Below, one piece after another: positions 8,856 through 17,230 of a DNA stretch of 64,000 nucleotides. The DNA is taken from the NCBI RefSeq assembly GCF_004000925.1, contig NZ_BIME01000009.1:1-64000 (forward strand), given 5' to 3'. The notes below the pieces were generated by a model. The model worked only from the letters and a program-made list of their open reading frames with translations, was not told the DNA's origin and made no database searches. The stretch's first letter is position 1; each line of letters begins with the position of its first letter. The stretch comes from Paenibacillus illinoisensis NBRC 15959 (GTDB lineage: Bacteria; Bacillota; Bacilli; Paenibacillales; Paenibacillaceae). The translations under genes and the position numbers were made by a program.

Positions 8856-8880
8856 GAGAGCGTCCTTGGGGACGTTCTTT
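8856..8880. terminator. Terminator between convergent units
   Basis: GAGAGCGTCC pairs with GGACGTTCTT (G-U pairs included) around a four-base loop, with T-rich sequence after it on the + strand. It ends the importer operon and faces the GerMN lipoprotein gene. Confidence 0.7.
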
Positions 8881-8899
8881 GCATTTTATTATTTAAGGA

Positions 8900-9460
8900 C
8901 TAGGGTTCACGTTGAATGGGGTGCTCAAGTTCCGAGTGACCCATCAGGCTATCCAGTGCTTCTCCATCTACAAGCACTTCCAATTGATTTATTTCATCAA
9001 ACTGAAACATCGTTGTGGTTAAAGCTTCCAAGGCCAGCAATTCTCCACTGGTGCCAAGCTTGGCTTCATCGGGGATATGCACATCCAAAGTCAATGTATC
9101 CTCGGCAGATTGGACGGAGAGCAGTTCAACCTTTTCCCATAGAGAGACCAGCTCAGTATCGTCATTGTTTTGCAAGGCTTCAAATGTTTTTTTGTATTTT
9201 TCGTCGTCCTCGACAAACTCCAGCTCAACTTCTCTTTTTTCCAGTTCCAGCACCTGTGTATCGGCGAAGTATACTTCAACTGTCTGCTTCTCTTCCTTGT
9301 TCGGCTCAATCTGAGTCCCGCCATTGTTGGAAGGCTGTACGCTTCCGGAATGGTTGGGTTCATTCGTTCCGGATTCACTGACTGGCTTCTGGGCACACCC
9401 TGCGGCCATGATAAGAATGAACAAGAGTAGTAGTCCGTATCCCATCTTTCGTTTCAACAA
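8900..9460 (-). CDS. GerMN-domain lipoprotein
   Basis: 186 residues. A lipoprotein signal with lipobox MAAGC is followed by a Ser/Asn/Glu linker to about residue 60. A GerMN-like domain runs to the C-terminus (VEVYFADTQ..., ELVSLWEKVELLSVQ, LTLDVHIP). GerM in Bacillus is a sporulation/germination lipoprotein linked to peptidoglycan and the SpoIIIA-SpoIIQ channel; this shorter single-domain member may have another wall-related role. The TTG start follows GAAGGA. It lies 32 bases downstream of the amidase gene in the same direction, so the two are probably co-transcribed and work on the same wall. Confidence 0.75.
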   Translation of the reverse strand: MLKRKMGYGLLLLFILIMAAGCAQKPVSESGTNEPNHSGSVQPSNNGGTQIEPNKEEKQTVEVYFADTQVLELEKREVELEFVEDDEKYKKTFEALQNNDDTELVSLWEKVELLSVQSAEDTLTLDVHIPDEAKLGTSGELLALEALTTTMFQFDEINQLEVLVDGEALDSLMGHSELEHPIQREP

Positions 9461-9492
9461 ATCACATCCTTCGTTTGGTATAACGTTATATT

Positions 9493-10905
9493 TTATATCC
9501 CTAGATATTCCTTGATTCCATCAACTATTGCTTGTGCAGCTTTCGCCTGAACTTCTTCGGATGACATGGCCTTCTCTTCAGCAGCATTGCTCAGGAAACC
9601 AATTTCCAGGAGCACAGCAGGCATGGTGGTTTCCCGTATCACCTGCAAGTTGCCATTCTTGACACGCCTATCCTTGAATCCCAGAGCCTTCACCAAGCGT
9701 TCATGAATGATATTGGCCAAGTCCTTGCTGCTGCTGCGCTGATAATAAAAGGTTTCTGTACCCGATGCCTGAGGTGAGGATGTTGCACTGTTGCCGTGTA
9801 TAGAGACAAAGACATCCGCATTTAACTCATTCGCCAGTTGAACGCGCTCGGAACGTGTGGGATAGATATCGCTGTCACGTGTCATGACCAGCTCAATATC
9901 CGGCTCATTGAGCAGAAGAGCTTGTACTTTTAGACCCAATGCCAGAACGTATTCCTTCTCCGGTTTATTGGTGATACTTATGGTCCCTGGGTCACTGCCT
10001 CCGTGACCTGGATCAATCACGACGACTTTGCGTCCTGTATCGATGCCGGGAGTCACTGGCACGGGAGTTACGCTGTCCCCCGAAACGTTGAGATCGATAA
10101 GCAGCTTGTCGGCAATCACGTTTTGATCGAACTGCAAGTCCTTCACATTGTTCAATTCAACCACAATCCGAACTTGTCCGGGATCTCGTTTAAATAGGGA
10201 ATATCTCACTTCCGATACATTGGGATATCCGGTTACATCCAGCTTTCCATTAAGCCCCTGATCAAGTGGCTGTGCCAGGTCACCAAAGACCGTTCCAGGC
10301 AAATCCACAACCAGTCGATCCGGGTTCTTCAAGGTGGATATGACAGGCTGCACTTGTTCCCCATCCATGGACACGACAAGCTGATTATCGGCAAAAACAA
10401 TATCTGTTACATGGGTTAACGACGTGGTGTCGCTACCTGAATCATCTCCAGATGCTTCGGTGGGCTCATTATTGCTGCCAGTTAAGTATACGATCTTCTC
10501 CTGGTTGTTCCACTTTACGCTAAGCCCCATCTGTTCACTGACAAAACGAATGGGTACCACCAGCGTTTTGTTTAAAATTTGTGGAGCCGTATTCAGGGTA
10601 ACCTGTTTGTCAGCAACCATGGCTTGCTTCTGATCAACGGTGAGAGATATCACTTTTTCATTTTGCTGTATCTTCACCTGACGGGCTTGTTGATTCCAGT
10701 CGACATCAAACTTCAAATTTTCCGCAACGACTCGGATCGGGATCATGACATTTTTATTGACGATGGTCACCTGAACGTCATTCGGAAGAGACAATTGCTC
10801 TCCATTCAAGAAGATTTTAGACGTGTTTGCAGCGGCATTTCCCTGAATAGGAAACAGAAAAAGGAAGAACAGGCTCAGAAACATAAGTACAATGATTTTC
10901 TTCAT
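9493..10905 (-). CDS. Secreted N-acetylmuramoyl-L-alanine amidase
   Basis: 470 residues that would cut the bond between MurNAc and the stem peptide. Order: signal peptide (1-25), copper-amine-oxidase-N-like domain with two repeats (about 30-140), an acidic/Ser linker, an AMIN domain (about 165-270, wall targeting) and a catalytic Amidase_3 domain (about 290-470). Zinc ligands are visible in VVVIDPGHGGSDPG, the EY segment and VFVSIHGNS, and the catalytic Glu in VLLEIGFLSN. This architecture is common in Bacillales wall amidases of the CwlC/LytC class. An ATG start follows a GAGGTGTA site. It is upstream of the GerMN lipoprotein gene. Confidence 0.92.
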   Translation of the reverse strand: MKKIIVLMFLSLFFLFLFPIQGNAAANTSKIFLNGEQLSLPNDVQVTIVNKNVMIPIRVVAENLKFDVDWNQQARQVKIQQNEKVISLTVDQKQAMVADKQVTLNTAPQILNKTLVVPIRFVSEQMGLSVKWNNQEKIVYLTGSNNEPTEASGDDSGSDTTSLTHVTDIVFADNQLVVSMDGEQVQPVISTLKNPDRLVVDLPGTVFGDLAQPLDQGLNGKLDVTGYPNVSEVRYSLFKRDPGQVRIVVELNNVKDLQFDQNVIADKLLIDLNVSGDSVTPVPVTPGIDTGRKVVVIDPGHGGSDPGTISITNKPEKEYVLALGLKVQALLLNEPDIELVMTRDSDIYPTRSERVQLANELNADVFVSIHGNSATSSPQASGTETFYYQRSSSKDLANIIHERLVKALGFKDRRVKNGNLQVIRETTMPAVLLEIGFLSNAAEEKAMSSEEVQAKAAQAIVDGIKEYLGI

Positions 10906-11145
10906 GATTACACCTCAACATTTTTAGAGCTTGTAACTCACCGACATGGAAATTCAGATTTCCCATCGGTAAAAAACAATTCATCTCCCATAATTTTACT
11001 ACAATATATAAACAACAAAATTGTAAAAATGTTTCTTTTATTGATTTATTTAATTTATGTATAGAGAAATTGTACTGATTTACACTGTATTTAAAAGGAA
11101 TTACGTATGTTAAATGGATGAGTGTAATTAAATTTCATGATATAA

Positions 11146-11174
11146 TTGACTTGTGAAATTTTATATCATATACT
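11146..11174 (+). promoter_or_regulatory. anmK promoter with embedded palindromic operator
   Basis: TTGACT and TATACT are separated by exactly 17 bases. The spacer holds TGAAATTTTATATCA (11154-11168), a partial palindrome that recurs in the promoter of the sugar importer operon at 15563 (13 of 15 bases identical). A bound repressor would block polymerase directly; the RpiR-type protein encoded downstream is the obvious candidate. The rest of the 10906-11229 gap is AT-rich with nothing else recognised. Confidence 0.7.
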
Positions 11175-11229
11175 GGGTGAAATTATGGCAGGATTCGTGG
11201 ACATGAAGTTTGGCAGGAGGTAGGAGAAC

Positions 11230-12456
11230 ATGGATACAGGCAGCTATCCGATGTGGGAACAGTATCGCTTGAAGCAAGATCATTACGTCATAGGGCTGAT
11301 GTCCGGAACATCCCTTGATGGGACAGATGCAGCTCTGGTACACATTCAGACGGATGCCAGCGGGGCATTAGCCAATATCCGCCTGATGGATTTCATCTGT
11401 GTTCCATATTCAAATGAGCTGAGGAACGTATTGATTCGATTGTGTTCTCCAGAAACAGCGAGGGTGGATGACCTGACGACGGCACACTTCGGCGTTTCAG
11501 AGTGGTACGCACACAGTGTCATGAAGCTGATTCATTCGGCAGGCCTCTCGCCTGGACAAGTGGATGCGATCAGTATGCACGGACAAACCGTGTGGCACTC
11601 GCCAGTCCCGTCAGCGTTTCCCGGACCGGAGGGGAGTCTTCAAGTGGCATCCACATTGCAGATCGGTGAAGGTGCCGTCGTGCGGGAACGGACCGGACTG
11701 CCGGTGATCAGTAACCTGCGTGCAAGAGATGTAGCTGCTGGCGGGGAGGGAGCACCGCTCACACCATATGCGGATGCTCTTATGTTTCGCAGCACGACAG
11801 AGGGGCGACTGGTACAGAATATCGGCGGTATTGGCAATGTGACCGTGCTTCCAGCTGTTTCATCTCTAGTAGGCATCTCTGCATTTGATACAGGACCGGG
11901 AAACATGGTGATAGATGCCATTGTGCGACAGGAAACGAACGGCAGACAGCATTATGACCCCAATGGAAGCATTGCCGCCAAGGGGACACCTGATCAGGAC
12001 CTGGTGAAGCTGTGTCTGGACGACGATTATTTCAGAAGAATGCCTCCCAAAAGCACCGGGCGGGAGGTTTACGGTGCTGCTTATGCAGAGCGTTTGATGG
12101 ACCTGTCAGCTGCACGTTCCTTATCCCTGGAAGATACTTTGGCTACGGCCACTTGTTTGACAGCAGAGACCATTGTGCGGGCTGTAGAGGACTTTGTGCT
12201 GCCGAATGTACCGATCTCGGCCATGCTGGCTTGCGGCGGGGGGACTTCGAATGCCACATTAATGAAAATGATTCAAGGGAGACTTCCGAAAGGTATTCGA
12301 TTGGAGCAGACCACAGATTATGGCATACCAGACGATGCCCGCGAAGCTATTGGTTTTGCCCTCCTGGGTCATGAAGCATTAATGGGTAGAACAAATGCGC
12401 TTCCTGAGGTTACTGGGGCCAGGCATGCTGTCATCTCAGGTACACTTACACTGTAG
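11230..12456 (+). CDS. anmK: Anhydro-N-acetylmuramic acid kinase
   Basis: 408 residues. AnmK opens the 1,6-anhydro ring of anhydro-MurNAc and phosphorylates it to MurNAc-6-phosphate, the substrate of MurQ. Family motifs are present: GLMSGTSLDGTD near residue 22, HGQTVWH, IGGIGNVT, FDTGPGNMVID, and a C-terminal LACGGGTSN. Length fits the family. The ATG follows AGGAGGTAGGAG. Firmicutes do not usually make anhydro-muropeptides themselves, so the enzyme suggests scavenging of fragments made by lytic transglycosylases of other organisms. It is followed by the regulator gene in the same direction. Confidence 0.95.
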   Translation: MDTGSYPMWEQYRLKQDHYVIGLMSGTSLDGTDAALVHIQTDASGALANIRLMDFICVPYSNELRNVLIRLCSPETARVDDLTTAHFGVSEWYAHSVMKLIHSAGLSPGQVDAISMHGQTVWHSPVPSAFPGPEGSLQVASTLQIGEGAVVRERTGLPVISNLRARDVAAGGEGAPLTPYADALMFRSTTEGRLVQNIGGIGNVTVLPAVSSLVGISAFDTGPGNMVIDAIVRQETNGRQHYDPNGSIAAKGTPDQDLVKLCLDDDYFRRMPPKSTGREVYGAAYAERLMDLSAARSLSLEDTLATATCLTAETIVRAVEDFVLPNVPISAMLACGGGTSNATLMKMIQGRLPKGIRLEQTTDYGIPDDAREAIGFALLGHEALMGRTNALPEVTGARHAVISGTLTL

Positions 12457-12504
12457 ATACGTGGTTACGGTCCGGCAGCAGAATGGCTGAAGAGAGTTTA
12501 CTGA

Positions 12505-12534
12505 TTAGACTCGAGTGAAATTATAGGATAAAAT
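12505..12534 (+). promoter_or_regulatory. Candidate murR promoter with half operator
   Basis: TTAGAC and TAAAAT are 18 bases apart. The spacer contains TGAAATTATAGGATA (12516-12530), which matches the left half of the operator found in the anmK promoter but not the right half. This would fit weak autoregulation. Confidence 0.45.
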
Positions 12535-12570
12535 GCTTGTACATGAACACAGTACGGAAAGGTGGAACGA

Positions 12571-13419
12571 ATGGAAGGCATGAAAGGTGGACTCGTACGT
12601 TTACGCGCATTAATGGATGACCTGACCCCGTCGGAACGGAAGATCGGGGCCTACATTCTCGATCATCCTCAAGAGACGGTCCAGTCTTCCGTGGCACAGC
12701 TGTCCGAACGGAGTGGTGGCAGCCCGGCTGCCATTATTCGTTTGTGCAAATCATTGGGGGTATCCGGATTTCAGGAGCTGAAGCTGAAGATTGCGGGCGA
12801 TTTGCAAACGGGTGAGCAATATCACTATACGGAGATTCGTCCTCAGGACTCGATGGAGAGCATCATTCAGCATGTATCCGCAAACAATATCCAATCGGTG
12901 AAGGACACGGTCCATATATTGGACCCACGACTGGTTGAGCAGGCAGTTGATGCACTGCACCGGGCAAAGCGAATTTTTTTCTATGGCGTTGGGGCCTCGA
13001 ACCTGATTGCGCTGGATGCACATTACAAGTTCATGCGAATCAATCGCACAAGCTTTTCGTTTGCGGATCCGCACATGCAAATTTCCTCTTCCACTACCCT
13101 TCGTGAAGATGATGCCGTTGTATGTATCTCCTACTCGGGGGAAACCTCAAATGTCATTTCGTGTCTGAAGCATGCTCTCGAAGGCGGAGCAGCAACAATC
13201 AGCATTACCAAATGGGGTAGTAACACGCTCAGTAGTCTGGCGGATGTACCCTTAAAGATTACGTCCACTGAAAGCGATATCCGAAGTGGAGCAACATCTT
13301 CGCGAATTGCGCAGCTGAATGTAATTGATATTCTCTACCTGGCAATTGCCAGCCGGGATTATAACCAGTCTGTTGAGTATCTGGAGAAGAGCCGTCAGGC
13401 TATTTTGGAACATAAATGA
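12571..13419 (+). CDS. murR: RpiR-family regulator, probable MurR
   Basis: 282 residues. An N-terminal RpiR helix-turn-helix (about 5-80, with TPSERKIGAYILDHP and SGGSPAAIIRLCKSLG) is followed by a SIS sugar-isomerase-like domain (about 120-260, with FYGVGASNLIALDA and VCISYSGETSNV) that binds phosphosugars. RpiR proteins of this layout next to murQ are MurR repressors that respond to MurNAc-6-phosphate. The ATG at 12571 was chosen because AAAGGTGG lies 6-7 bases upstream; an in-frame GTG nine bases earlier is the alternative. It is convergent with murQ. The shared palindrome in nearby promoters supports control of the whole locus, which is inference. Confidence 0.88.
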   Translation: MEGMKGGLVRLRALMDDLTPSERKIGAYILDHPQETVQSSVAQLSERSGGSPAAIIRLCKSLGVSGFQELKLKIAGDLQTGEQYHYTEIRPQDSMESIIQHVSANNIQSVKDTVHILDPRLVEQAVDALHRAKRIFFYGVGASNLIALDAHYKFMRINRTSFSFADPHMQISSSTTLREDDAVVCISYSGETSNVISCLKHALEGGAATISITKWGSNTLSSLADVPLKITSTESDIRSGATSSRIAQLNVIDILYLAIASRDYNQSVEYLEKSRQAILEHK

Positions 13420-13426
13420 TGAAGTG

Positions 13427-13466
13427 GAAAAATCCCTTACTGTATATAACAGAAGGGATTTTTTTC
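13427..13466 (+). terminator. Terminator of the anmK-murR unit
   Basis: AAAATCCCTT...CTGT pairs with ACAG-AAGGGATTTT around ATATA and runs into seven T. Confidence 0.85.
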
Positions 13467-13511
13467 TTGGGACTAATGCTGATGCTGATTGGGTTTGAAA
13501 AATAAGTGAAA

Positions 13512-13538
13512 AGGAGCCAAGATCAGTATCAGGCTCCT
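13512..13538 (-). terminator. Terminator of the murK-murQ unit
   Basis: Read on the minus strand, AGGAGCC and GGCTCCT form a seven-pair stem followed by TTTTC. On the plus strand there is no T-run. Confidence 0.65.
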
Positions 13539-13577
13539 GTAAAAAAATATGAGCTAACGCATACTCTTTGCATTCGA

Positions 13578-14483
13578 TCAGGACGGCCCTGCAATAGCAG
13601 TGCGAACGAAGCCGTCAGCCTGATCCAGTCTGCGCCTTGCTTCGAGCACATTCACGTCTGCCATCAGCATGACGATTGCTGTTTTAACATGTCCGCCTGC
13701 GGCAGTGAAGGTCTGTTCAATATCGGATTCACTCGCACCGGTGGCAAGCTGTATCATTCGCTTGGCCCGATGGACAAGCTTCTCGTTGGAGGGGTTCAAA
13801 TCGACCATGAAGTTCCGGTAAACTTTGCCCAGTCTGATCATTGCTGTAGTCGTCAGCATATTCAGGATCATTTTCTGTGCACTGCCTGCCTTCATCCGAG
13901 TCGACCCCATCACAACCTCGGGGCCCATGACCGCTTCAATACTCACATCAGCCAGGAGGGTCATTGGTGTCCCGGCATTATTGCTCAGGCTGATGACACC
14001 AGCTCCTTTTTCCCTTGCATACCTCATTGCTCCAATGACATAGGGAGTTCGCCCGCTGGCAGCAATGCCTACCACAACATCATTCTTATTCAAACCATGC
14101 TCGCTCAGATCAGAGGCGCCTTGGGATTCACTGTCCTCAGCTCCTTCCACAGGATCCTTCACGGCCCGAAAGCCCCCAGCGATAATGCCCTGTACCATGG
14201 AAGGTGGTGTTCCGTAAGTCGGTGGACATTCCGATGCGTCAAGTATCCCCAATCTGCCACTGGTTCCTGCACCGACATAGAACAGTCTTCCTCCCGACTG
14301 AAAGGCTTCCACAATTCGATCTGCCGCCCGTGCAATCACAGGGATGAGCGGTTGGATCAATTCGGCAATACGTTGATCTTCCCTATTTATCAATTCCATA
14401 ATCTCTGCCGAGGGCAGCTCATCTATATGATCCGTCTGCGGATTAGGCTGTTCCGTTAGCAATGAGTTAAGCATATGGTTCAT
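13578..14483 (-). CDS. murQ: N-acetylmuramic acid 6-phosphate etherase
   Basis: 301 residues. MurQ removes the D-lactyl ether from MurNAc-6-phosphate, giving GlcNAc-6-phosphate and D-lactate. A SIS domain carries GAGTSGRLG (71-79) and the following SECPPTYG with the conserved Glu; FVDLN-like and TGxxD-type segments near the C-terminus also match. The start at 14483 was chosen because AAGGAGG lies eight bases upstream and the length then equals the family's (about 300); the open frame continues 77 codons further without homology. It lies 22 bases behind the kinase gene on the same strand and is convergent with murR. Confidence 0.96.
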   Translation of the reverse strand: MNHMLNSLLTEQPNPQTDHIDELPSAEIMELINREDQRIAELIQPLIPVIARAADRIVEAFQSGGRLFYVGAGTSGRLGILDASECPPTYGTPPSMVQGIIAGGFRAVKDPVEGAEDSESQGASDLSEHGLNKNDVVVGIAASGRTPYVIGAMRYAREKGAGVISLSNNAGTPMTLLADVSIEAVMGPEVVMGSTRMKAGSAQKMILNMLTTTAMIRLGKVYRNFMVDLNPSNEKLVHRAKRMIQLATGASESDIEQTFTAAGGHVKTAIVMLMADVNVLEARRRLDQADGFVRTAIAGPS

Positions 14484-14505
14484 CAGTATGGCCTCCTTAT
14501 CTCTT

Positions 14506-15471
14506 TCATAGTGATCCATGAAGGGAACATCGCATTTTGGCCAGCTGTGCCGCACCAACCGCCGGAGGCGGGGCATTATCCTGCTGGACAAAGCCGAGCT
14601 CACCGTAGGTTGCCGATAGTTTGTGTATAAATTCGCTTCGGAATAAGGCAGAGTGACGGAACAGAGACCCTGACAGGACGACCTGAGCAGATTTAAATGT
14701 GAAATGACGGGCAATCAGAGCCTTGGCTGTATTCGCCAGCTGCCCTGCTTCTTCAGTAATGAATGCCCTGGCAACGTCATCGCCATGTTCCCCAGCTTTA
14801 ACGGCAAGACGGGCTAGAGATGCTGTATCGGACTTACCCCAATCGGATTGATATACCTTCATCTTCAGTTCAATGGGAGAATGCAGGCTCAGCTCTTGTA
14901 AAATGAGTGGGGTTAGTTTGGTTGGGGGGAGAATGCCATCATGGCTCTGCATAACAGCCTGAAGCGCCCGTTGCCCGATGCGATAGCCGCTGCCTTCATC
15001 CCCAAGCAGGTGGCCCCAACCCCCAGCACGGTATCGTTCACCTTCCGGTGTAAATCCGTAAACAATAGATCCTGTACCTGATATGCATAAGACTCCCTGA
15101 GTATGCCCAAGCACGGCCATAAGGGCGATCTCTCCCTCAGATACAATCCAAACGGGACAAGCCTTCACACGCTGATGAAGACTGTTCTTGGTATAGTCTG
15201 TTACGGCTTCAGCAATCATCTGTCTCTCCTGTATGCTGTCTACACCTGACATTCCAAGACATATACCTTCACAATTTGTCGACAAATCAGTTCTTAGATT
15301 AAACAGCCCATCCAGTACCCGCCGCAGTTCTGAAATGGCCTGATCGGGCGGTACGCTGTGAGGATTGGTAGGTCCGCCGCTGAACCGGGCAAGAAGTTTA
15401 CCAGATTCAGAAATGATTGCTGCATCAGTATTGGTACCGCCTCCATCAATGCCTGCATATACTCGCAACAT
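14506..15471 (-). CDS. murK: BadF/BadG-type MurNAc/GlcNAc kinase (MurK-like)
   Basis: 321 residues. ASKHA-fold kinase of the BadF/BadG/BcrA family, with phosphate-1 motif GIDGGGTNTD (7-16), LGMSGVDS, a phosphate-2 segment GVLCISGTGSIVYG, and GWGHLLGDEGSGYRIGQRAL, a signature of GlcNAc kinase-like members. MurK of Clostridium acetobutylicum, from the same family, phosphorylates both MurNAc and GlcNAc at O6. Here it would feed MurQ, encoded directly downstream. The ATG follows GAGGTGA. Because the importer is an ABC system rather than a phosphotransferase, sugars arrive unphosphorylated and such a kinase is required. Confidence 0.88.
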   Translation of the reverse strand: MLRVYAGIDGGGTNTDAAIISESGKLLARFSGGPTNPHSVPPDQAISELRRVLDGLFNLRTDLSTNCEGICLGMSGVDSIQERQMIAEAVTDYTKNSLHQRVKACPVWIVSEGEIALMAVLGHTQGVLCISGTGSIVYGFTPEGERYRAGGWGHLLGDEGSGYRIGQRALQAVMQSHDGILPPTKLTPLILQELSLHSPIELKMKVYQSDWGKSDTASLARLAVKAGEHGDDVARAFITEEAGQLANTAKALIARHFTFKSAQVVLSGSLFRHSALFRSEFIHKLSATYGELGFVQQDNAPPPAVGAAQLAKMRCSLHGSL

Positions 15472-15506
15472 GGCTCACCTCGCTTGCATAGGTTTTCTTT
15501 TTACAT

Positions 15507-15546
15507 AGTATAAGAGCATAAAACGAAAAAGTAAAATTAAATTTTA
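15507..15546 (-). promoter_or_regulatory. murK-murQ promoter with palindromic operator
   Basis: On the minus strand TTTACT and TATACT are separated by 17 bases. The -35 element is part of a perfect 7-1-7 palindrome, TAAAATT-A-AATTTTA (15532-15546), which fits the loose consensus TRAAWTTWWAWWTYA derived from the other promoters of the locus. Confidence 0.6.
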
Positions 15547-15561
15547 TGTTTAAAAATAATA

Positions 15562-15590
15562 TTGAATTTTTATTTCATAGCTCATATAAT
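15562..15590 (+). promoter_or_regulatory. Sugar importer operon promoter with operator
   Basis: TTGAAT and a consensus TATAAT are separated by exactly 17 bases. TGAATTTTTATTTCA (15563-15577) overlaps the -35 and spacer and matches the anmK operator at 13 of 15 positions, with TGAA/TTCA ends in dyad. The transcript would start near 15597, leaving an untranslated leader of about 225 bases before the lipoprotein gene; no stable structure was recognised in that leader. Confidence 0.7.
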
Positions 15591-15821
15591 GAACTCAATC
15601 TACAATTTTGGAAGGAATTAATACTGTTTATGTCATGTAAGTTGACGTTAATATTGCATTTAGTTGAACTCTGCATACTAGCAGGTCAATGGACGGGGAG
15701 GTGCTGTTCCTTACTGCCACACTTACGGGGTGGTTCATCATTTTTATGTTCGAAGATTTCAAAGGGGCATCGAGTTTGGCAAAGGAATGATTGGGAAACG
15801 ACTCGCGAAGGAGATGAAGGG

Positions 15822-17174
15822 ATGAAGAAAAAGGGTCTGGTTTTGGCAATGGTACTTATGATGGTCTGGATTACAGCCTGCGGAAATAGCGGTGGGGCTG
15901 CTTCGGAAGACCCTAATGCAGACGATACAGTGACCGTATGGACCTATCCGGTGCATGGAACTTATGAAGACGAATTGAAAGAACTGATTGCCGACTTCAA
16001 TAAAGAACACCCGAACATTACCGTGAAGACGGAGATGCTCTCCTGGGCGGAAGGACCCAAAAAGTTTGATGTGGCGCTAAATGCGGGAAATCCCCCGGAT
16101 CTGTACTTTCACAGTGTGGATGGAACGTATGTAAATACGGGACTTGCGCTTGAACTGGATAGCTATCTGACTCCCGAGATCAAGGACGACTATCTGCCAG
16201 GTACGCTGGAGTTAGGGCAAATTCAAGGTAAACAGTACGGCCTGCCACTATATCAATTCCAGTGGGCTTGGGGCGGCAACAAACGTATTTTGGAGGAGGC
16301 CGGCATCGATTGGAAGTCCATTCAGCAAAATGGCTGGACCTGGTCGGAATTCAATGAAGCAGCCTCCAAGCTCACCAAAACGCTGGATAGCGGAGCTAAG
16401 CAGTATGCGCTCGTTACCGACGGTACTTCCCTTGATTTCATTGAAATGCTCTCCCGGAATAACGGCATGATCGACGTTCTGGACCAAGAGGGTGCGTTCC
16501 AATGGAATGATGGGCGGATTCTGGATACACTCTCTTTCATCCAAAATCTGATGGACCAAGGTTACATGCCGAAGGAGACAGCAGCAATTGCCCCGGCGAA
16601 ACGGACGGATATGTTCTATGCAGGAGAGACGGCCATGATCTCCAAGGCCATTCCTTATTACGACGTGATGATCCAGAACCGCAACAAGGACATTGATGAT
16701 GGCAAAGTGCAGGGAGAGAAAATCGATTTTGTCCTGCTGCCTGTGCCGCATAATGACAATCAGCAAGCGGCAACCACGATGGGCGGTGAAGGGTACGTAG
16801 CCTTCAAGCAGAAGAAGGACAAAGGTGAACAGCATGCCAAGAATACGTTCCTGGTTATGGAGGCGCTAAGCGGTGCAAAAGCCGGGAACTCTGCCAACGA
16901 ACTCGCACTCCCTTTTGTGAGACAATCTCAAGTTGATCTGTTTGCAGGGAAAGAATTGGGGGAGCCGGATAATCTGGAGGCTGCCAAAGTGATGGCTGAG
17001 AACATTGCCATGCCTGTTGTGCTGGAGCTGGACATTGATAAGGCTTCACAGCAAAAGCAATTCAAGGAGCAGGTTGTAAAACCGAATATTCAGGCCCTTT
17101 TCTCGGGAGAGAAAACGCCGGAGCAGATTGCAGAAGACTTCAAGAGCAAAGGCCAGCAGATGTTTGGACAATAA
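15822..17174 (+). CDS. Sugar-binding lipoprotein of the muropeptide-locus ABC importer
   Basis: 450 residues, solute-binding protein family 1. The lipoprotein signal ends in the lipobox ITAC, then a short Ser/Gly/Asp linker. The mature part shows the usual pattern: DTVTVWTYP, FNKEHPNITVKTE, a GNPPDLYF segment, YGLPLYQFQWAWGG, and a C-terminal tail that reads FKSKGQQMF. It would capture a carbohydrate outside the cell and pass it to the two permeases downstream. Context (anmK, murQ, murK, namZ, nagZ) points to a MurNAc- or GlcNAc-MurNAc-containing ligand; sequence alone does not prove this. The ATG follows AAGGAG at eight bases; the frame open from 15546 is leader. Confidence 0.88.
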   Translation: MKKKGLVLAMVLMMVWITACGNSGGAASEDPNADDTVTVWTYPVHGTYEDELKELIADFNKEHPNITVKTEMLSWAEGPKKFDVALNAGNPPDLYFHSVDGTYVNTGLALELDSYLTPEIKDDYLPGTLELGQIQGKQYGLPLYQFQWAWGGNKRILEEAGIDWKSIQQNGWTWSEFNEAASKLTKTLDSGAKQYALVTDGTSLDFIEMLSRNNGMIDVLDQEGAFQWNDGRILDTLSFIQNLMDQGYMPKETAAIAPAKRTDMFYAGETAMISKAIPYYDVMIQNRNKDIDDGKVQGEKIDFVLLPVPHNDNQQAATTMGGEGYVAFKQKKDKGEQHAKNTFLVMEALSGAKAGNSANELALPFVRQSQVDLFAGKELGEPDNLEAAKVMAENIAMPVVLELDIDKASQQKQFKEQVVKPNIQALFSGEKTPEQIAEDFKSKGQQMFGQ

Positions 17175-17230
17175 AAAGAAAAACATAGCGCACATGTAAG
17201 ACCACAATGATTAGGAGAGGAGGATTTGCC

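Noticed and set aside
13506..14459. Plus-strand open frame of 317 codons opposite murQ
   Set aside because: It lies wholly antisense to a clear murQ, has no ribosome site, Cys/His-rich random-looking sequence and no family features.
15546..15821. Extended N-terminus for the importer lipoprotein
   Set aside because: The frame is open from 15546, but the sequence overlaps the promoter and lacks a ribosome site, while a perfect lipoprotein signal starts at 15822.
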